From assembly GCA_030645475.1 (NCBI GenBank), contig JAUSMA010000060.1, positions 310,001 through 374,000 on the forward strand: a stretch of DNA of 64,000 bases, read 5' to 3'. Position 1 is the stretch's first letter; each line of letters opens with the position of its first letter. The notes under the pieces were generated by a model that saw only the letters and a program-made list of their open reading frames with translations, made no database searches and was not told the DNA's origin. This DNA comes from Nitrospirota bacterium. GTDB lineage: Bacteria > Nitrospirota > Nitrospiria > Nitrospirales > Nitrospiraceae. This document shows positions 1 through 9,074 of the stretch, piece after piece. A program made the position numbers and the translations under genes.

Positions 1-1348
1 TCTTGATGCAGCCGTCGGTTTTGAGATTAAGGTCTGCGCCATCCGGCAAACAGGCGAAGATGTCTCCGTTTGGATTGTCCTCGATGACATAATGATTCCC
101 GGTCTTCGGTTGGAAAGCAAAGTTGTCCGGCTGGTTCATGTCCTGATCGCCTTCAACAAATCGGTTCACGACGACCGTTCGCTGAGTCGCGCTCGCAGTC
201 AGGGGATCGGAATCTACACCGCAAAGGACCTCCCCATAGTTGCCCCCTTCGGCCAGACCGGTATTCGTCCAGCAGAAACGAACACCAGGCCCCTCGAACA
301 TGTCATCCAACTCAAGATCCTCTGGACGATAGTAGCCGGTCGCTCCCATGGTATTGGCGTCTGTCCGTGCGTTCGCCGCGCTCACATTGATCCAGGCGCC
401 ATTCCCGATTTCACAGCCCTGCCCGAATTGCTGCGTGGCGCTCTGGCAGGACACCTGAAGCGCATACACATTGCCGGCAGCAAAAGGAGATTCCGCAAGC
501 GTGGCAATGGGGGCGTTGGTGGTCCTGGGGATCGCCGGAACAAACTTAAACATGGCGCCGCCGTCGGCGTTCGCCGGAGTGCCCGGTCGCAGTTCATCTC
601 CGGCATAGACTACACCCTGGGGCGTCACTCCGATTCCCTCCCACGCCATCTTGGGCAACGCCGTCCGCTTCACAATCGAGGTGGAGGGTAATCCGTTCTC
701 ATCGACGATGGAACCCAGCGCACGATCCGTGATCGTCTGATTCGTCACGGCCAACGGATTCAGGATCTCATAGGCCCCGCCGTCACTGGCCTCTTCTGTC
801 GCCAGGATCGTCTGCCACGGCGTACGGCGAATGCCGTCGCACGCTATCGTCCCGCGCAGGATCGTCTCCACCGAGCCGTCCGACAGCTTGATGCGCTGTA
901 CGGCAGGATTGAATTTTCTGACCAAGCCACCCGGCAGAAAGGTCCCAAGGTCTTGACGCCCTCCCTCAATGCAGAAAATCAGGTGTGTCGGACTCTCGTC
1001 ACTCGGCCAAAACGCGAACATGTCCGCCGCATTGGCGGCTATCCGAGTCACGTACTCGGCCTTGAGACCATCGGCCAACAACACATGCTCCGAAGCCCTT
1101 TGAGTCGGTGTTCGATAATCTCCTGTCGTGGGTGAAGCCGATTCCTTCAGGGGCCTGCCGACTCCGAACCACACGGTGGAAGACCGCTCCAGTCCACGCT
1201 GGACGAGCGCGCCAAAATCTAACCCCTCGAACCCTTCGAATTCACTCGCCTGGGCAGACACAGCCGGAGCCGCAAGAATAGAAGCGGCCAAACCGACTTT
1301 CGCCGCAGCGAACCCCCATTTCACCAATCGCTTCTTGAGTTTTGCCAT
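1..1348 (-). CDS. PhoX-like DUF839 secreted protein, 3' end outside window
   Basis: About 449 N-terminal residues are visible; the frame is open to base 1, so the C-terminus lies outside the window. It starts at a double ATG (1351/1348). The second ATG is preferred because GGAG lies 6 bases upstream of it. Residues 1-35 form a signal peptide with a basic start, a hydrophobic Ala-rich core and an AxA-type end (VSAQA), without a twin-arginine pair. The mature part matches the DUF839/PhoX beta-propeller family: WEGIGVTPQGVVYAGDE, a PEDLELDD segment and NFAFQPKTGNHYVIED. PhoX members are calcium/iron phosphatases of phosphate starvation, but many DUF839 proteins have no proven activity. Phosphatase function is therefore inferred, supported by the phosphate genes at 9.6-13.8 kb. 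Confidence 0.8.
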   Translation of the reverse strand, partial: MAKLKKRLVKWGFAAAKVGLAASILAAPAVSAQASEFEGFEGLDFGALVQRGLERSSTVWFGVGRPLKESASPTTGDYRTPTQRASEHVLLADGLKAEYVTRIAANAADMFAFWPSDESPTHLIFCIEGGRQDLGTFLPGGLVRKFNPAVQRIKLSDGSVETILRGTIACDGIRRTPWQTILATEEASDGGAYEILNPLAVTNQTITDRALGSIVDENGLPSTSIVKRTALPKMAWEGIGVTPQGVVYAGDELRPGTPANADGGAMFKFVPAIPRTTNAPIATLAESPFAAGNVYALQVSCQSATQQFGQGCEIGNGAWINVSAANARTDANTMGATGYYRPEDLELDDMFEGPGVRFCWTNTGLAEGGNYGEVLCGVDSDPLTASATQRTVVVNRFVEGDQDMNQPDNFAFQPKTGNHYVIEDNPNGDIFACLPDGADLNLKTDGCIK

Positions 1349-1351
1349 CAT

Positions 1352-2130
1352 CGACTCCTTTCCACATTTCCTCACCGTGCCGGATGAAACCAGCTGCAGC
1401 GAGCGTGCCATTGTGAATGTCGCCACTCGTGATTGACTGAGCCCTCTCTGCCCGAACGACTGTGCCATCTCCGCCCTCCTCCAGTTGGGTGCGTGAAAGG
1501 CTGGGAACGGTCGCAGACTGAGAGACATGCAGGATCACATGCTGTCCTGATGTCCGATTGAGCCGGGAACCGCACAGCATCAAGAAGCTGCAGTCTCCTT
1601 CTTGCCGCCACGCTCTCGGCACTCCCACAGGAAGCAGTGTCACAGCAAGCCGTTACGTCTCGATCTGACTGGCCTCAAGAACGCGTAACAGCCATGTTAA
1701 GTAATTACCTGTTCACGCGAGGTGAGATCGTGTGGATCGACGGAGGGAGAATAAGACTAGGACCGAGGCGCGCGCGGAGCAAACCAGAGCAGACCAGTTT
1801 TCAGCCACCTTGTCGACATGGGCAGCCGTTCGATCAACACAAGAACCTCCAATTCCCACGGACTGAACCGCATGATCTCCAAGAGACAGGTGCTCTGGAA
1901 GACGGACAGTATCCATGCCACTGATTCGTTACGACATTGTTTCTGTTGTATGAAGATCGTGCAACAGCGTGGTTTCATCGGAGCCGAATTCGCAGCAGGC
2001 ATGCGTTAAGATGATGCGGAGTGATGTAATATGAAAAAGGAGGAACATTGCTGAGTCAGCCCAAGATGAGATTTGTGTCGCCTTGCCAGGAGAGAGTAGA
2101 GTTGACCGAGTGTGAAACGGAGAGCCACTC
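1352..2130. other. Intergenic region between divergent genes
   Basis: No convincing protein gene is seen in about 780 bases between the PhoX-like gene and the lipoprotein gene. The only notable signal is a set of TAAC/TTAC motifs on an 11-bp lattice at 1652-1699, listed separately. Short frames here lack ribosome sites or recognisable composition. Confidence 0.5.
1652..1699 (-). promoter_or_regulatory. Weak Pho-box-like repeat upstream of the PhoX-like gene
   Basis: Read on the minus strand, TAAC occurs at 1699-1696, TTAC at 1688-1685 and TAAC at 1655-1652, separations of 11 and 33 bases. This fits the 11-bp lattice of the stronger boxes in this window. It lies about 300 bp from the start codon, so a long leader would be needed. 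The match may be fortuitous. Confidence 0.3.
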
Positions 2131-2544
2131 ATGAATAATATCTCGCTGCCGGTCACAGATAATTCATTTCTGCTTTCTGTCTCGATCATGCTGCCAGTGC
2201 TCAGTCTTCTCGCGGGATGTGTCTCGCCGCCTGGCCATCCGGATTGGATTCGTGTCGGCGCGACAACGAAGCATGATGTGATCGAACGATACGGGCCACC
2301 CGATATGGTCATCGCGTCTCCTGGTGGGGACACCGCCGTCTATCGCCCGATCTTTTCGGCCCCTCGCCTCGAAATTCCCACCGCTCAGATCGGCCCCTCA
2401 GGAACAGCCGTGACCAGCATGCAACGGATCGATCCTGGGCTAGGCGCCCATGATCTGAATAGGGAGAGGACGGAACGGTTACGGGGAGAAATTCGTATCC
2501 GCTACGACAGTCAGGGCATCGTACAGGAGCTGACTTCCCCCTAA
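2131..2544 (+). CDS. Small outer-membrane lipoprotein, BamE/SmpA-like motif
   Basis: The protein has 137 residues. A hydrophobic N-terminal segment ends in the lipobox LLAGC near residue 29, so it should be a lipidated secreted protein. The sequence that follows (RVGATTKHDVIERYGPPDMV) resembles the short BamE/SmpA/OmlA repeat seen in many small envelope lipoproteins, where a G-x-T-x-x-D/E-V helix precedes a G-x-P turn. GGAG lies about 10 bases before the ATG. It stands alone, with the next gene 43 bases downstream on the same strand. No specific function can be given; a structural role in the outer membrane is only a guess. Confidence 0.6.
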   Translation: MNNISLPVTDNSFLLSVSIMLPVLSLLAGCVSPPGHPDWIRVGATTKHDVIERYGPPDMVIASPGGDTAVYRPIFSAPRLEIPTAQIGPSGTAVTSMQRIDPGLGAHDLNRERTERLRGEIRIRYDSQGIVQELTSP

Positions 2545-2587
2545 TCGACCGATCGGATTCCGGGCTGTTGTTGGGCCCTCCATTCCC

Positions 2588-3727
2588 GTGAAGGACATGA
2601 AAAGGATGTCAATAAACACTACACCGCTTCCGTCACTCACGATCAACAGCGGCACCTGTTATGCGGTATTTGCCTACGATATCGGGTGGTCGATCAATTT
2701 GGAGGAAGTGAACCGCCGGATCACCGCCGACACGCAGCGTGGCCGCCTCCGGCATAAAACGAGATCCCCTCAATATTTCGAATACCGGCCGGCTCCGCTC
2801 CGCCTCATGCAAGAAGGCGGAAGCCTCGCGGTCGGCCAATATCGATCCAGCCCCACAGTCGAAGTCATGGTGTATGACTTCGGCGCGGTCACCATCACGT
2901 ACAGATTTACGCTCAACGGTCCCTTCGAGGGCTTGCTGGAGCTCAGTGAATCGCTCTACGAAAACGAGCCGTTGCTCACAGAATCCCGCAAGCGGGTGGA
3001 ACAACTGGTTCAGGCGCTTCATCCGTCGATCGAACGGCCGAAAATTGCCAAAGAGGTGGAGGATTACATCATCTTCTCGATCGAATCCTATTCGCCGTCG
3101 CAGGGACTTCCGCTTTGGACAAGCCGGGAAGCAGAACTGGCGCAAGTGCTACGCGGTGAACGGACCCCGCTCGCAGATCAGGAAATTCAAGATGCCACGT
3201 CCTGCCGCATTTCGTATGGAGTCGAAGACGCCGCACTCATCGATTGGCACTCGGCCGTCCTCTTTGGAAAAGACATGGACGACGTGCGAGCGGTGCTGGA
3301 ATTTGCCAATGTGGAACTCCTGGAAATGCGGATGCTCGACGAACAGCTCGATGCGGCGTTGGATGAAGGGTATGCCGCGCTCGCACGAAAGCCTCGCCTG
3401 CTCCCCCTTCCCGGTTCGCACGACAAGGACACCACGCATATCGCGCAACTGCAAGTCGATGGCGCACTCCTCTTCGAGCGAGTGACGAACACCCTGAAGC
3501 TCTTAGGCGACCAGTACTTGGCTCGCGTCTACCGCCTCGCCTCCCAACGGTTCCACCTGGAAGCCTGGGATGCGAGCATTCTGCGTAAGCTGGAGACGTT
3601 GGAAAGCATCTACGGCAAGATGTCTGACCGGGCGACCACCCGCCGCATGGAAGTGCTTGAGTGGATCATCATCGTGCTGATCGCCATCTCGATCGGGGTG
3701 TCGTTCTTCCCGATGGGCGGACACTGA
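2588..3727 (+). CDS. RMD1/DUF155-like protein with C-terminal membrane anchor
   Basis: The protein has up to 379 residues. GTG (2588) and ATG (2597, 2606) are all possible starts; AAGGA at 2591-2595 best serves 2606. A long soluble part is followed by helices and one C-terminal transmembrane segment (about residues 358-375, EWIIIVLIAISIGVSFF) with a very short tail. The layout and the stretch around YDFGAVTITYRF, then EWIIIVLI near the end, recall the RMD1/Sif2/RMND1 (DUF155) family, whose members are tail-anchored proteins of poorly known function. I place it there from architecture, with modest certainty. No partner genes are evident. Confidence 0.55.
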   Translation: MKDMKRMSINTTPLPSLTINSGTCYAVFAYDIGWSINLEEVNRRITADTQRGRLRHKTRSPQYFEYRPAPLRLMQEGGSLAVGQYRSSPTVEVMVYDFGAVTITYRFTLNGPFEGLLELSESLYENEPLLTESRKRVEQLVQALHPSIERPKIAKEVEDYIIFSIESYSPSQGLPLWTSREAELAQVLRGERTPLADQEIQDATSCRISYGVEDAALIDWHSAVLFGKDMDDVRAVLEFANVELLEMRMLDEQLDAALDEGYAALARKPRLLPLPGSHDKDTTHIAQLQVDGALLFERVTNTLKLLGDQYLARVYRLASQRFHLEAWDASILRKLETLESIYGKMSDRATTRRMEVLEWIIIVLIAISIGVSFFPMGGH

Positions 3728-3742
3728 CAAAGACAAGACATA

Positions 3743-3758
3743 AACGGTGAAACGTGAG
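3743..3758. repeat. Intergenic repeat with CGTGAAACGTGA-type core
   Basis: Sixteen bases, AACGGTGAAACGTGAG, are identical to 40536-40551. About 50 bases on, TTCACGTCTCACCG (3808-3821) forms a loose inverted partner. The same type of motif recurs at 41206-41335. These are repetitive extragenic palindrome-like sequences and not coding. Confidence 0.5.
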
Positions 3759-3850
3759 GTATAGGACTGCCCAGAAATCGATTCAGCAACCATACACAGG
3801 TAACAATTCACGTCTCACCGACACCGGGCGGCGTATCCATATCTCGCGCA

Positions 3851-4801
3851 TTAGATTCCGGCCTGAGCCACCGCCAGGCTTGGTTCAGCCAACGCCGCTG
3901 CCGTCGCCATCAACTCGGCCGAGTCTCCAAGCCCGAACGATTCTCTGCGCAATTCGCTACCGTTTCTTGCCCGATAGACCAGTTCGTCCGTCTGAAAATC
4001 GTATTCGGGAATCTCCTGATTCTCCCAGCGTTTCGTGAAGTACTGATAAAAGAGCGTATAGAGCCCGTGATGGTCGAGGTTGTGTTGGAAGACATATTCG
4101 GGCATCCAGCGGACGTCGAGGCCCGTGTGGTAATGCTGGAGCCAAAGATAGTCGCCGAGGATCACCATTCGCAAATGTGGCCGATCTGAGTAGAGCTTCA
4201 ACCGGATGACCTTTCCGCTGGCGCGAAACCGCTTGATCAGGGCAATCGTGTCTTGCAGTTCCTGCCGGAATCGGTTCGGAGAAATGTCCGGATGTGAGAG
4301 CGACTGGGCTCGCCTGGCCGCTTCTTCCGAGAAGGGATTCAAGAGAATCAATTTTGCTTCGAGACAGGTTTCCAACAAGACATGCATCTCAGCCTTATCG
4401 CCCACGACCGTGCCATGGCCGGTCACCCCGATAGCGAGGACTGTGCGGCCCAAACTTTGCTGCTGCTTCAGGTCACGGATGGTTTTGCCGGCCCCAGGAT
4501 CGTGCAACGGGAAAAACGAAACCAGTCCCGCGCCCCTTGCCATCACGGCCTGCCGGCGGTCTTGATGCGCGCGCCACAGATAATTGGAAATCACAATGAG
4601 CACCAGCGCCACGCCGACCTCAATGGTCAGCAAGAGGATTTTCTCCTGTTCGACACGCGACCAGAATATCAGGAATTGCCGAGCAATGCTCGGCAGTGAC
4701 CAGGCAATTCCAGCGCTGAGCGCCACGATCACGGCATGAAACGCCAGGGCACTGACCTCGCTCATAAATTCTTGTAACGCCGACAACTTTCCTTTGTACA
4801 T
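3851..4801 (-). CDS. Two-TM membrane protein with cytoplasmic domain, unknown
   Basis: The protein has 316 residues from the ATG at 4801, preceded by AAAGGAAGG; the longer frame to 4834 lacks a ribosome site. Two hydrophobic helices lie near residues 17-38 and 55-77. A soluble C-terminal domain of about 230 residues follows. That domain holds LAIGVTGHGTVVGD, then KLILLNPFSEEAARRA, and a histidine/aromatic-rich segment (DYLWLQHYHTGLDV). I do not recognise a family with confidence. Similar membrane-anchored domains occur in nucleotide- or phospholipid-related sensor proteins, but no catalytic signature is clear. It stands upstream of mgsA on the same strand, separated by about 160 bases. Confidence 0.5.
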   Translation of the reverse strand: MYKGKLSALQEFMSEVSALAFHAVIVALSAGIAWSLPSIARQFLIFWSRVEQEKILLLTIEVGVALVLIVISNYLWRAHQDRRQAVMARGAGLVSFFPLHDPGAGKTIRDLKQQQSLGRTVLAIGVTGHGTVVGDKAEMHVLLETCLEAKLILLNPFSEEAARRAQSLSHPDISPNRFRQELQDTIALIKRFRASGKVIRLKLYSDRPHLRMVILGDYLWLQHYHTGLDVRWMPEYVFQHNLDHHGLYTLFYQYFTKRWENQEIPEYDFQTDELVYRARNGSELRRESFGLGDSAELMATAAALAEPSLAVAQAGI

Positions 4802-4957
4802 GCCTTCCTTTCGATTGAGAAAACCGGCAACCAACCGACTTGTGTCGCCAATGACTCTTCCAGTTCATAGTGTCTGCTATGAGCTTCGCCGACCCACGTT
4901 ACAGGCAGGTAAATTCAAGGCTAGCATGAGGTAAATACTGATCGTTCTGCTGCCAGA

Positions 4958-5428
4958 CTACGCCGCGTCCAGATGGACCGGGCGATTCCGATGGCCATCG
5001 TAGTCCGGCACGAGGCGCTGATACTCCTGCGGCATGAGAGAAGACGAGATCAGAAAGTCCGCCGACGCCCGGTTGCAGGCGATGGGAATATTCCACACCA
5101 CGGCAATCCGCAACAGCGCTTTCACGTCCGGGTCATGCGGGTGCGGTTCCAGCGGGTCCCAGAAGAAGATCAAGACGTCGATCTCGCCTTCACTGATCTT
5201 GGCTCCGATCTGCTGATCCCCTCCCAACGGTCCGCTCTGGAGCCGAATCACCGGGAGACCGAGTTCCGTGTGGAGCAGTTTCCATGTCGTCCCGGTCGCA
5301 ATGAGGTGATGGCCCGCGAGCGCCTCGCGGTTGAATTTGGCCCAGGCGAGAAGATCCTGCTTCTGGTTGTCATGAGCCACGATGGCGATCGTTTTCTGCT
5401 CGGCCATCGGTACGATATTGTCGTGCAT
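4958..5428 (-). CDS. mgsA: Methylglyoxal synthase
   Basis: The protein has about 156 residues and should convert dihydroxyacetone phosphate to methylglyoxal and phosphate, a cytoplasmic bypass of lower glycolysis when phosphate is scarce. Family signatures are clear: [16 protein letters not shown] at the N-terminus, the ATGTTWKLL turn, [14 protein letters not shown] and [20 protein letters not shown] with the catalytic aspartates and histidine, then [17 protein letters not shown]. Length matches the family (about 150). Start 5428 is chosen because GAGGG lies 5 bases upstream. MgsA is inhibited by phosphate in well-studied bacteria, which fits the phosphate theme of the neighbourhood; that link is inference. 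Confidence 0.93.
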   Translation of the reverse strand: MHDNIVPMAEQKTIAIVAHDNQKQDLLAWAKFNREALAGHHLIATGTTWKLLHTELGLPVIRLQSGPLGGDQQIGAKISEGEIDVLIFFWDPLEPHPHDPDVKALLRIAVVWNIPIACNRASADFLISSSLMPQEYQRLVPDYDGHRNRPVHLDAA

Positions 5429-5625
5429 GATCACCCTCTGATTCGGATATATTCCTCTGCAGTGATTCTATACAGAGTATGCCCGGCCACTGTTACGAGC
5501 GGGTTTCATACCCAGGATGGTCCATGGGATCAATGACTTGCGGGAGGATTTCGATCGCTCTTGCACGGCATCAAGAGGGCTGATGGAGTGCGGGCAAGCG
5601 GTCAGCACTGAGGAAAAGAGGACGT

Positions 5626-5760
5626 TTATCCCGCATGTCTCGGACGTTCACTCCACCGGACTGGTCTCATCACGGCTCCCAACCCAAGCAGGCTGACGAT
5701 CATCAGGAAAAAGACGAGAGAGACGAACAAGAAGAAGGCTCCCCTCATGCCGGTAAACAT
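5626..5760 (-). CDS. Predicted small single-pass membrane protein (44 aa)
   Basis: This is a short frame of 44 codons plus TAA. It starts at ATG 5760 with GGAGGGG ending 6 bases upstream. The product begins MFTGMRGAFF, continues as an uninterrupted hydrophobic helix (FLFVSLVFFLMIVSLLGLGA, residues 10-29) and ends in a basic tail (MRPVRWSERPRHAG). A good ribosome site plus a textbook helix with a positive tail suggest a real small membrane protein. No family is recognised. Confidence 0.5.
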   Translation of the reverse strand: MFTGMRGAFFLFVSLVFFLMIVSLLGLGAVMRPVRWSERPRHAG

Positions 5761-5997
5761 ACGGATTCCCCTCCATCTCTTCCATCGCCCGGTTCAACTT
5801 CCAACTGCGACGCCACGGCGTCGATAACAAAGCCGCTGTAAACAGAACAACATCCGAGTCATGTTCCCAACATGGCTACCAGAAGCATACCCATGTGCTG
5901 TCACCAAACGATTCCGGGGATCTAAAGGTCGTGTAAACGATGCCTATCAAAGATCGTGGCATCGCTGACGACCTGTTGTGCGTTCGTCGAAGAACTA

Positions 5998-6013
5998 TTA
6001 ACAATCCTGTTAC
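5998..6013 (+). promoter_or_regulatory. Possible Pho box before the FN3 lipoprotein
   Basis: TTAAC at 5998-6002 and GTTAC at 6009-6013 place TAAC/TTAC 11 bases apart, facing the gene at 6114. A further TAAC at 6033-6036 is one base off the lattice. Support is moderate. The rest of the 5761-6113 interval has no gene. Confidence 0.4.
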
Positions 6014-6113
6014 ATCAACCATGAAGTTCCCGTAACAGGCCTGCCGCTAAGTACTTACCGAGCACAGTCTGTCCAACGAATGTATCGAGGCGCTCAATTT
6101 ATCGATAGGATCC

Positions 6114-6677
6114 ATGCTCCGGCGCTTATCCATCCAAACAATTCTCTGGCCGTTCCTCTCAGGACTGCTGCTCGTTTCCTGTGGCGACTTTCAAGAGCCT
6201 GCCACGGGCTCACAAGGGACGATTCTTTCACATCCTTCCCTGTCACAGCCCCCTCAACAACCGATCGGTGGAAACGACGGTCCGCTCACGCCTTCGACAT
6301 CCGGGGATGCCGTCGATCCGGCGAATGTGCCAGCGCCAGCAGATAGGGCTCCAGCCTCTTATGAAACAATCGGAGGAGGATCTCAGCGCGATACGCCGGA
6401 GAATGGGACTGCCGCTGAACCGCTCAGATCGGAAAACAGGTCCCCGACAAGGACAGTAACTTTCATGTGGAGCCCTTCCTCATCTGGCAATGCGGCTGGA
6501 TACAGAGCGTACATCACCGCCCTGTCCACCTCGGTCCGACAGACAATCGATGCCGGCTCCGAGCCCCAGCTTACCGTAGACCTGCCGATCGGTGAGCGAT
6601 ACGATCTTACCGTGACGGCCTACAATGCCGCCGGAGAGAGCCCACCAGCCAGTCCCATTCAATTCGACCTATTCTGA
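6114..6677 (+). CDS. Lipoprotein with fibronectin type III-like domain
   Basis: The protein has 187 residues. Residues 1-23 form a lipoprotein signal ending in LLVSC. A low-complexity Pro/Ser/Gly linker (about residues 25-110) leads to a C-terminal FN3-like domain. Its typical features are TFMWSPSSSGNAAGYRAYI at the A-B strands, a central hydrophobic strand, and the closing YDLTVTAYNAAGESPPAS, the usual FN3 end motif. It is probably a cell-envelope protein with a carbohydrate- or protein-contacting domain. It has no operon partner. A TAAC-type repeat lies about 100 bases upstream. Confidence 0.65.
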   Translation: MLRRLSIQTILWPFLSGLLLVSCGDFQEPATGSQGTILSHPSLSQPPQQPIGGNDGPLTPSTSGDAVDPANVPAPADRAPASYETIGGGSQRDTPENGTAAEPLRSENRSPTRTVTFMWSPSSSGNAAGYRAYITALSTSVRQTIDAGSEPQLTVDLPIGERYDLTVTAYNAAGESPPASPIQFDLF

Positions 6678-7233
6678 TTTTCGCCACGCGCTTTCATACA
6701 GATCGAACGGACACGTGCGCGAAGGAAGGCGGTGTTTTTGTGGCATCAATCGCTCTCACCCGCTGTCGCGGTATATCTCACTGTATGTAAATAATTGGGC
6801 GTCTTCACATACTGCCGACCTCTCAGGAAAGAATATGCCTCCTCGTCCTTCCCTCACGGCCCTTCGGCGTAACTCGTTCTTAACCCTTCGTTGATCTCCC
6901 TCAATCGGTGCACCATTCTCTGCTCAGCTAAGAAAGATCGACTATCTGCTTTCTATCAACTTCGGCGAGACTCATTTTAGCAGTGGCCACCCGTCCAGCA
7001 ATGAAACTAGTCAGCTCTTCGGAAGTTTTCTCGTCCGGACGGCTTCTCGCCGATAAACTGTGATCTTGTTCGAATTGATGAATTCTAACTAGAGGGGCTC
7101 GGCCAGTACTACGACATCAAGTGATGAGGCAGGTAATAGTCCCGTACGTTTCCCTGAAAAGCGAATGATGTACGATATCCTGCAGTCTCCCCTGCGTCCT
7201 TCGATCCCGCCTCCAACTGCGGTACAATGACTC
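6678..7233. other. Gene-free interval
   Basis: About 550 bases without a supported gene, repeat or RNA. The frames present are short, lack ribosome sites or run antisense to the next gene. AT content is slightly raised near 6780-6800 and 6940-7000, possibly promoter DNA. Confidence 0.4.
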
Positions 7234-7890
7234 GTGATATGGATCGGACCAGCCTCAAGAACCCAGTATGTCTTTCCACTGCTTATGCTTGCGCTGGCCT
7301 GTCCTCTGAGTTTGGCCAACGCACAGACTCTTGAACTCGACGATGATGTCTCCGTCTGGATCGAAGGGGGGCAGGCCGTAGCAACCAGCCCCTTGAGCGG
7401 CCGTCGGGAGATCCCTCTGGATGTGCAGGAGATCGTCGTCGGTTCTGGAGCCAAGGGGATCAATGCCATCGTCGTCACCTCGCGGCGGCTGCTCGGATTC
7501 TCAAGCCGGACCTTCGCCTGGAGCGACATAGATCGCGATGTGCGCGAGAAAATTGTCGAGCGGAGGATGATGCCCACGTTCAGTCTGGTAAGGACCGATA
7601 CCCATATCTATGGATTTCGCGGGGCGAACGGTATCTGGTTCGAAGAAGCGCTCGGAGTGCATGAAAGAGTCGAACGGATGCACAGCAACGACTACGGCGC
7701 GGTGGCCGTCACCAACGAGCGTCTGATAGGATTCGGCCCGCTACTCGGAGCATTCTCCTCAAAAGCACTTGGCCTGCACGAGCACATCACGAAGGTGACT
7801 AACGAGAATGGTCTCATCCTCGTCACCACGAGCCACAGAACGCTGGTCTTCGGCAGCCGTATGAGCGGATGGGACGAATTCGAACAATGA
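7234..7890 (+). CDS. Secreted protein of unknown function
   Basis: The protein has up to 218 residues from a GTG start. A hydrophobic segment (FPLLMLALACPLSL) and LANAQ form a signal peptide, so the mature protein starts near residue 31. The mature sequence has three repeated beta-rich units, each with a T(S/N)xRLxGF-like core: TSRRLLGFSS, then DTHIYGFRG, TNERLIGFGP and TSHRTLVFGS. This suggests a small beta-propeller or beta-repeat periplasmic protein. I do not recognise a named family. It converges on the VPLPA-CTERM gene at 7995. Confidence 0.6.
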   Translation: MIWIGPASRTQYVFPLLMLALACPLSLANAQTLELDDDVSVWIEGGQAVATSPLSGRREIPLDVQEIVVGSGAKGINAIVVTSRRLLGFSSRTFAWSDIDRDVREKIVERRMMPTFSLVRTDTHIYGFRGANGIWFEEALGVHERVERMHSNDYGAVAVTNERLIGFGPLLGAFSSKALGLHEHITKVTNENGLILVTTSHRTLVFGSRMSGWDEFEQ

Positions 7891-7994
7891 GGCGGATGAT
7901 CTTTACCCAGGCCAATGGGATGAGAATGAGAACATGCTGGACCTAGTACCCTGGATTTCGACGATGTGCTCGACGTGGATGACGGAGTGCGAAG

Positions 7995-8792
7995 TCAAGC
8001 AACGACCCCGCACTTTCGTGAGAGTCTCCGGCGCTTCAAGAACAGAGAGAGTATCCCAAACCCGGTTGCAAATAACGGAAGTGCGGCGGGCAACGGAACA
8101 GGCGCAACGAGGCTCACTCCAGAAGTGCCGATGATCTGACCTGCCGTAGAAACGGCGACTCGGCCCGAGATAGTTCCGCCGGTCAGACTGATCAGACCCG
8201 AGCCCAATTCCACATTGTGTTGGGCGATCCCCATTCCGGTCGTGACCACTAACCCGCTCGAGCCAGAAATCCCCGCCGTTCCACTCACAATGTTGTTCGG
8301 TCTAATTAGCCCTATGGCTTCAGTCTTGTTCGCCACCACAATCGACCGGGCGCCAGCATCCACCATCCCTCCCACGTTCATTTGATTGGCTGTGAGAGAT
8401 ACCGCCTCTCCGTTTCCCTTGGTCTGTAAGTTCGCGAGTATCATCGTGCCGGTGGCGACCAGATCAAGACCACCGCTGCCAAGCAGGTCGATCGTTTCGG
8501 TGAACGCGATATTGCCCTTCGACAGCAACCCCAACGTGCGGGTTCCGAAGATGGAGAGACTGGTGGCGGTGATGTCATCGAACGCGAAGATGCTCGCGCC
8601 GGATACCGGATCGATCACGCCGGTGTAGGAGGCCCCACCAGTAAGTTGAAGTGTGTCCGTGTTGATGGAGATGGCATCAGACGCGTTTAGGGTCCCCAGC
8701 GACGTGAAGGCCCAGGGATCGAGAACCGCGGCATGAGTTGGGATAGCCCACAGACAGATCGCAACGGTCCAGACACGAGTCGTCCAGCTCAT
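7995..8792 (-). CDS. VPLPA-CTERM (PEP-CTERM-type) sorted protein
   Basis: The protein has 265 residues. An N-terminal signal peptide ends at THA (about residue 22). The body is low in Cys and rich in Gly, Ser, Thr and Ala with repeated beta-strand patterns. The C-terminus holds the tripartite sorting signal: VPLPAALPLFATGFG motif, a hydrophobic helix, then the basic cluster LKRRRLSRK. Such tails are recognised by exosortases, here probably the XrtD-type enzyme at 23894. The product should be exported, cut near the motif and linked to the surface or EPS. Its own role is unknown. A strong Pho-like promoter lies just upstream. Confidence 0.85.
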   Translation of the reverse strand: MSWTTRVWTVAICLWAIPTHAAVLDPWAFTSLGTLNASDAISINTDTLQLTGGASYTGVIDPVSGASIFAFDDITATSLSIFGTRTLGLLSKGNIAFTETIDLLGSGGLDLVATGTMILANLQTKGNGEAVSLTANQMNVGGMVDAGARSIVVANKTEAIGLIRPNNIVSGTAGISGSSGLVVTTGMGIAQHNVELGSGLISLTGGTISGRVAVSTAGQIIGTSGVSLVAPVPLPAALPLFATGFGILSLFLKRRRLSRKCGVVA

Positions 8793-8849
8793 AGAGTTCT
8801 ATCTTCCTTCATCCAACCGGTTTATCCCATTCAGAACATCGGCGAAGGG

Positions 8850-8895
8850 ATAATACTGAGGAAGGCGACAGGGCTCCAGTTAAGATTGGGTTAAC
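8850..8895 (-). promoter_or_regulatory. Pho-box promoter of the VPLPA-CTERM gene
   Basis: On the minus strand GTTAAC (8895-8890) and TTAAC (8883-8879) give two TAAC cores exactly 11 bases apart. A -10 element TATTAT lies at 8855-8850, 23 bases past the last repeat. This matches the layout at 10368-10421 and 10468-10522. Confidence 0.6.
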
Positions 8896-9074
8896 GGATG
8901 GAGGCTGCGAGCCTGCTAGCATGAAGCAGCAGCAATGGCACAATCCAGGGTTTCGGCAAGGCTGCTCATACGTGCTGAAATTTACGCACCGGTAATACAC
9001 CTCTAACTGGGGCGCAATGCAGACCAGGTAGGATCATCTTAATAGAAATACAATTACATTGAATGGAGGAACAG

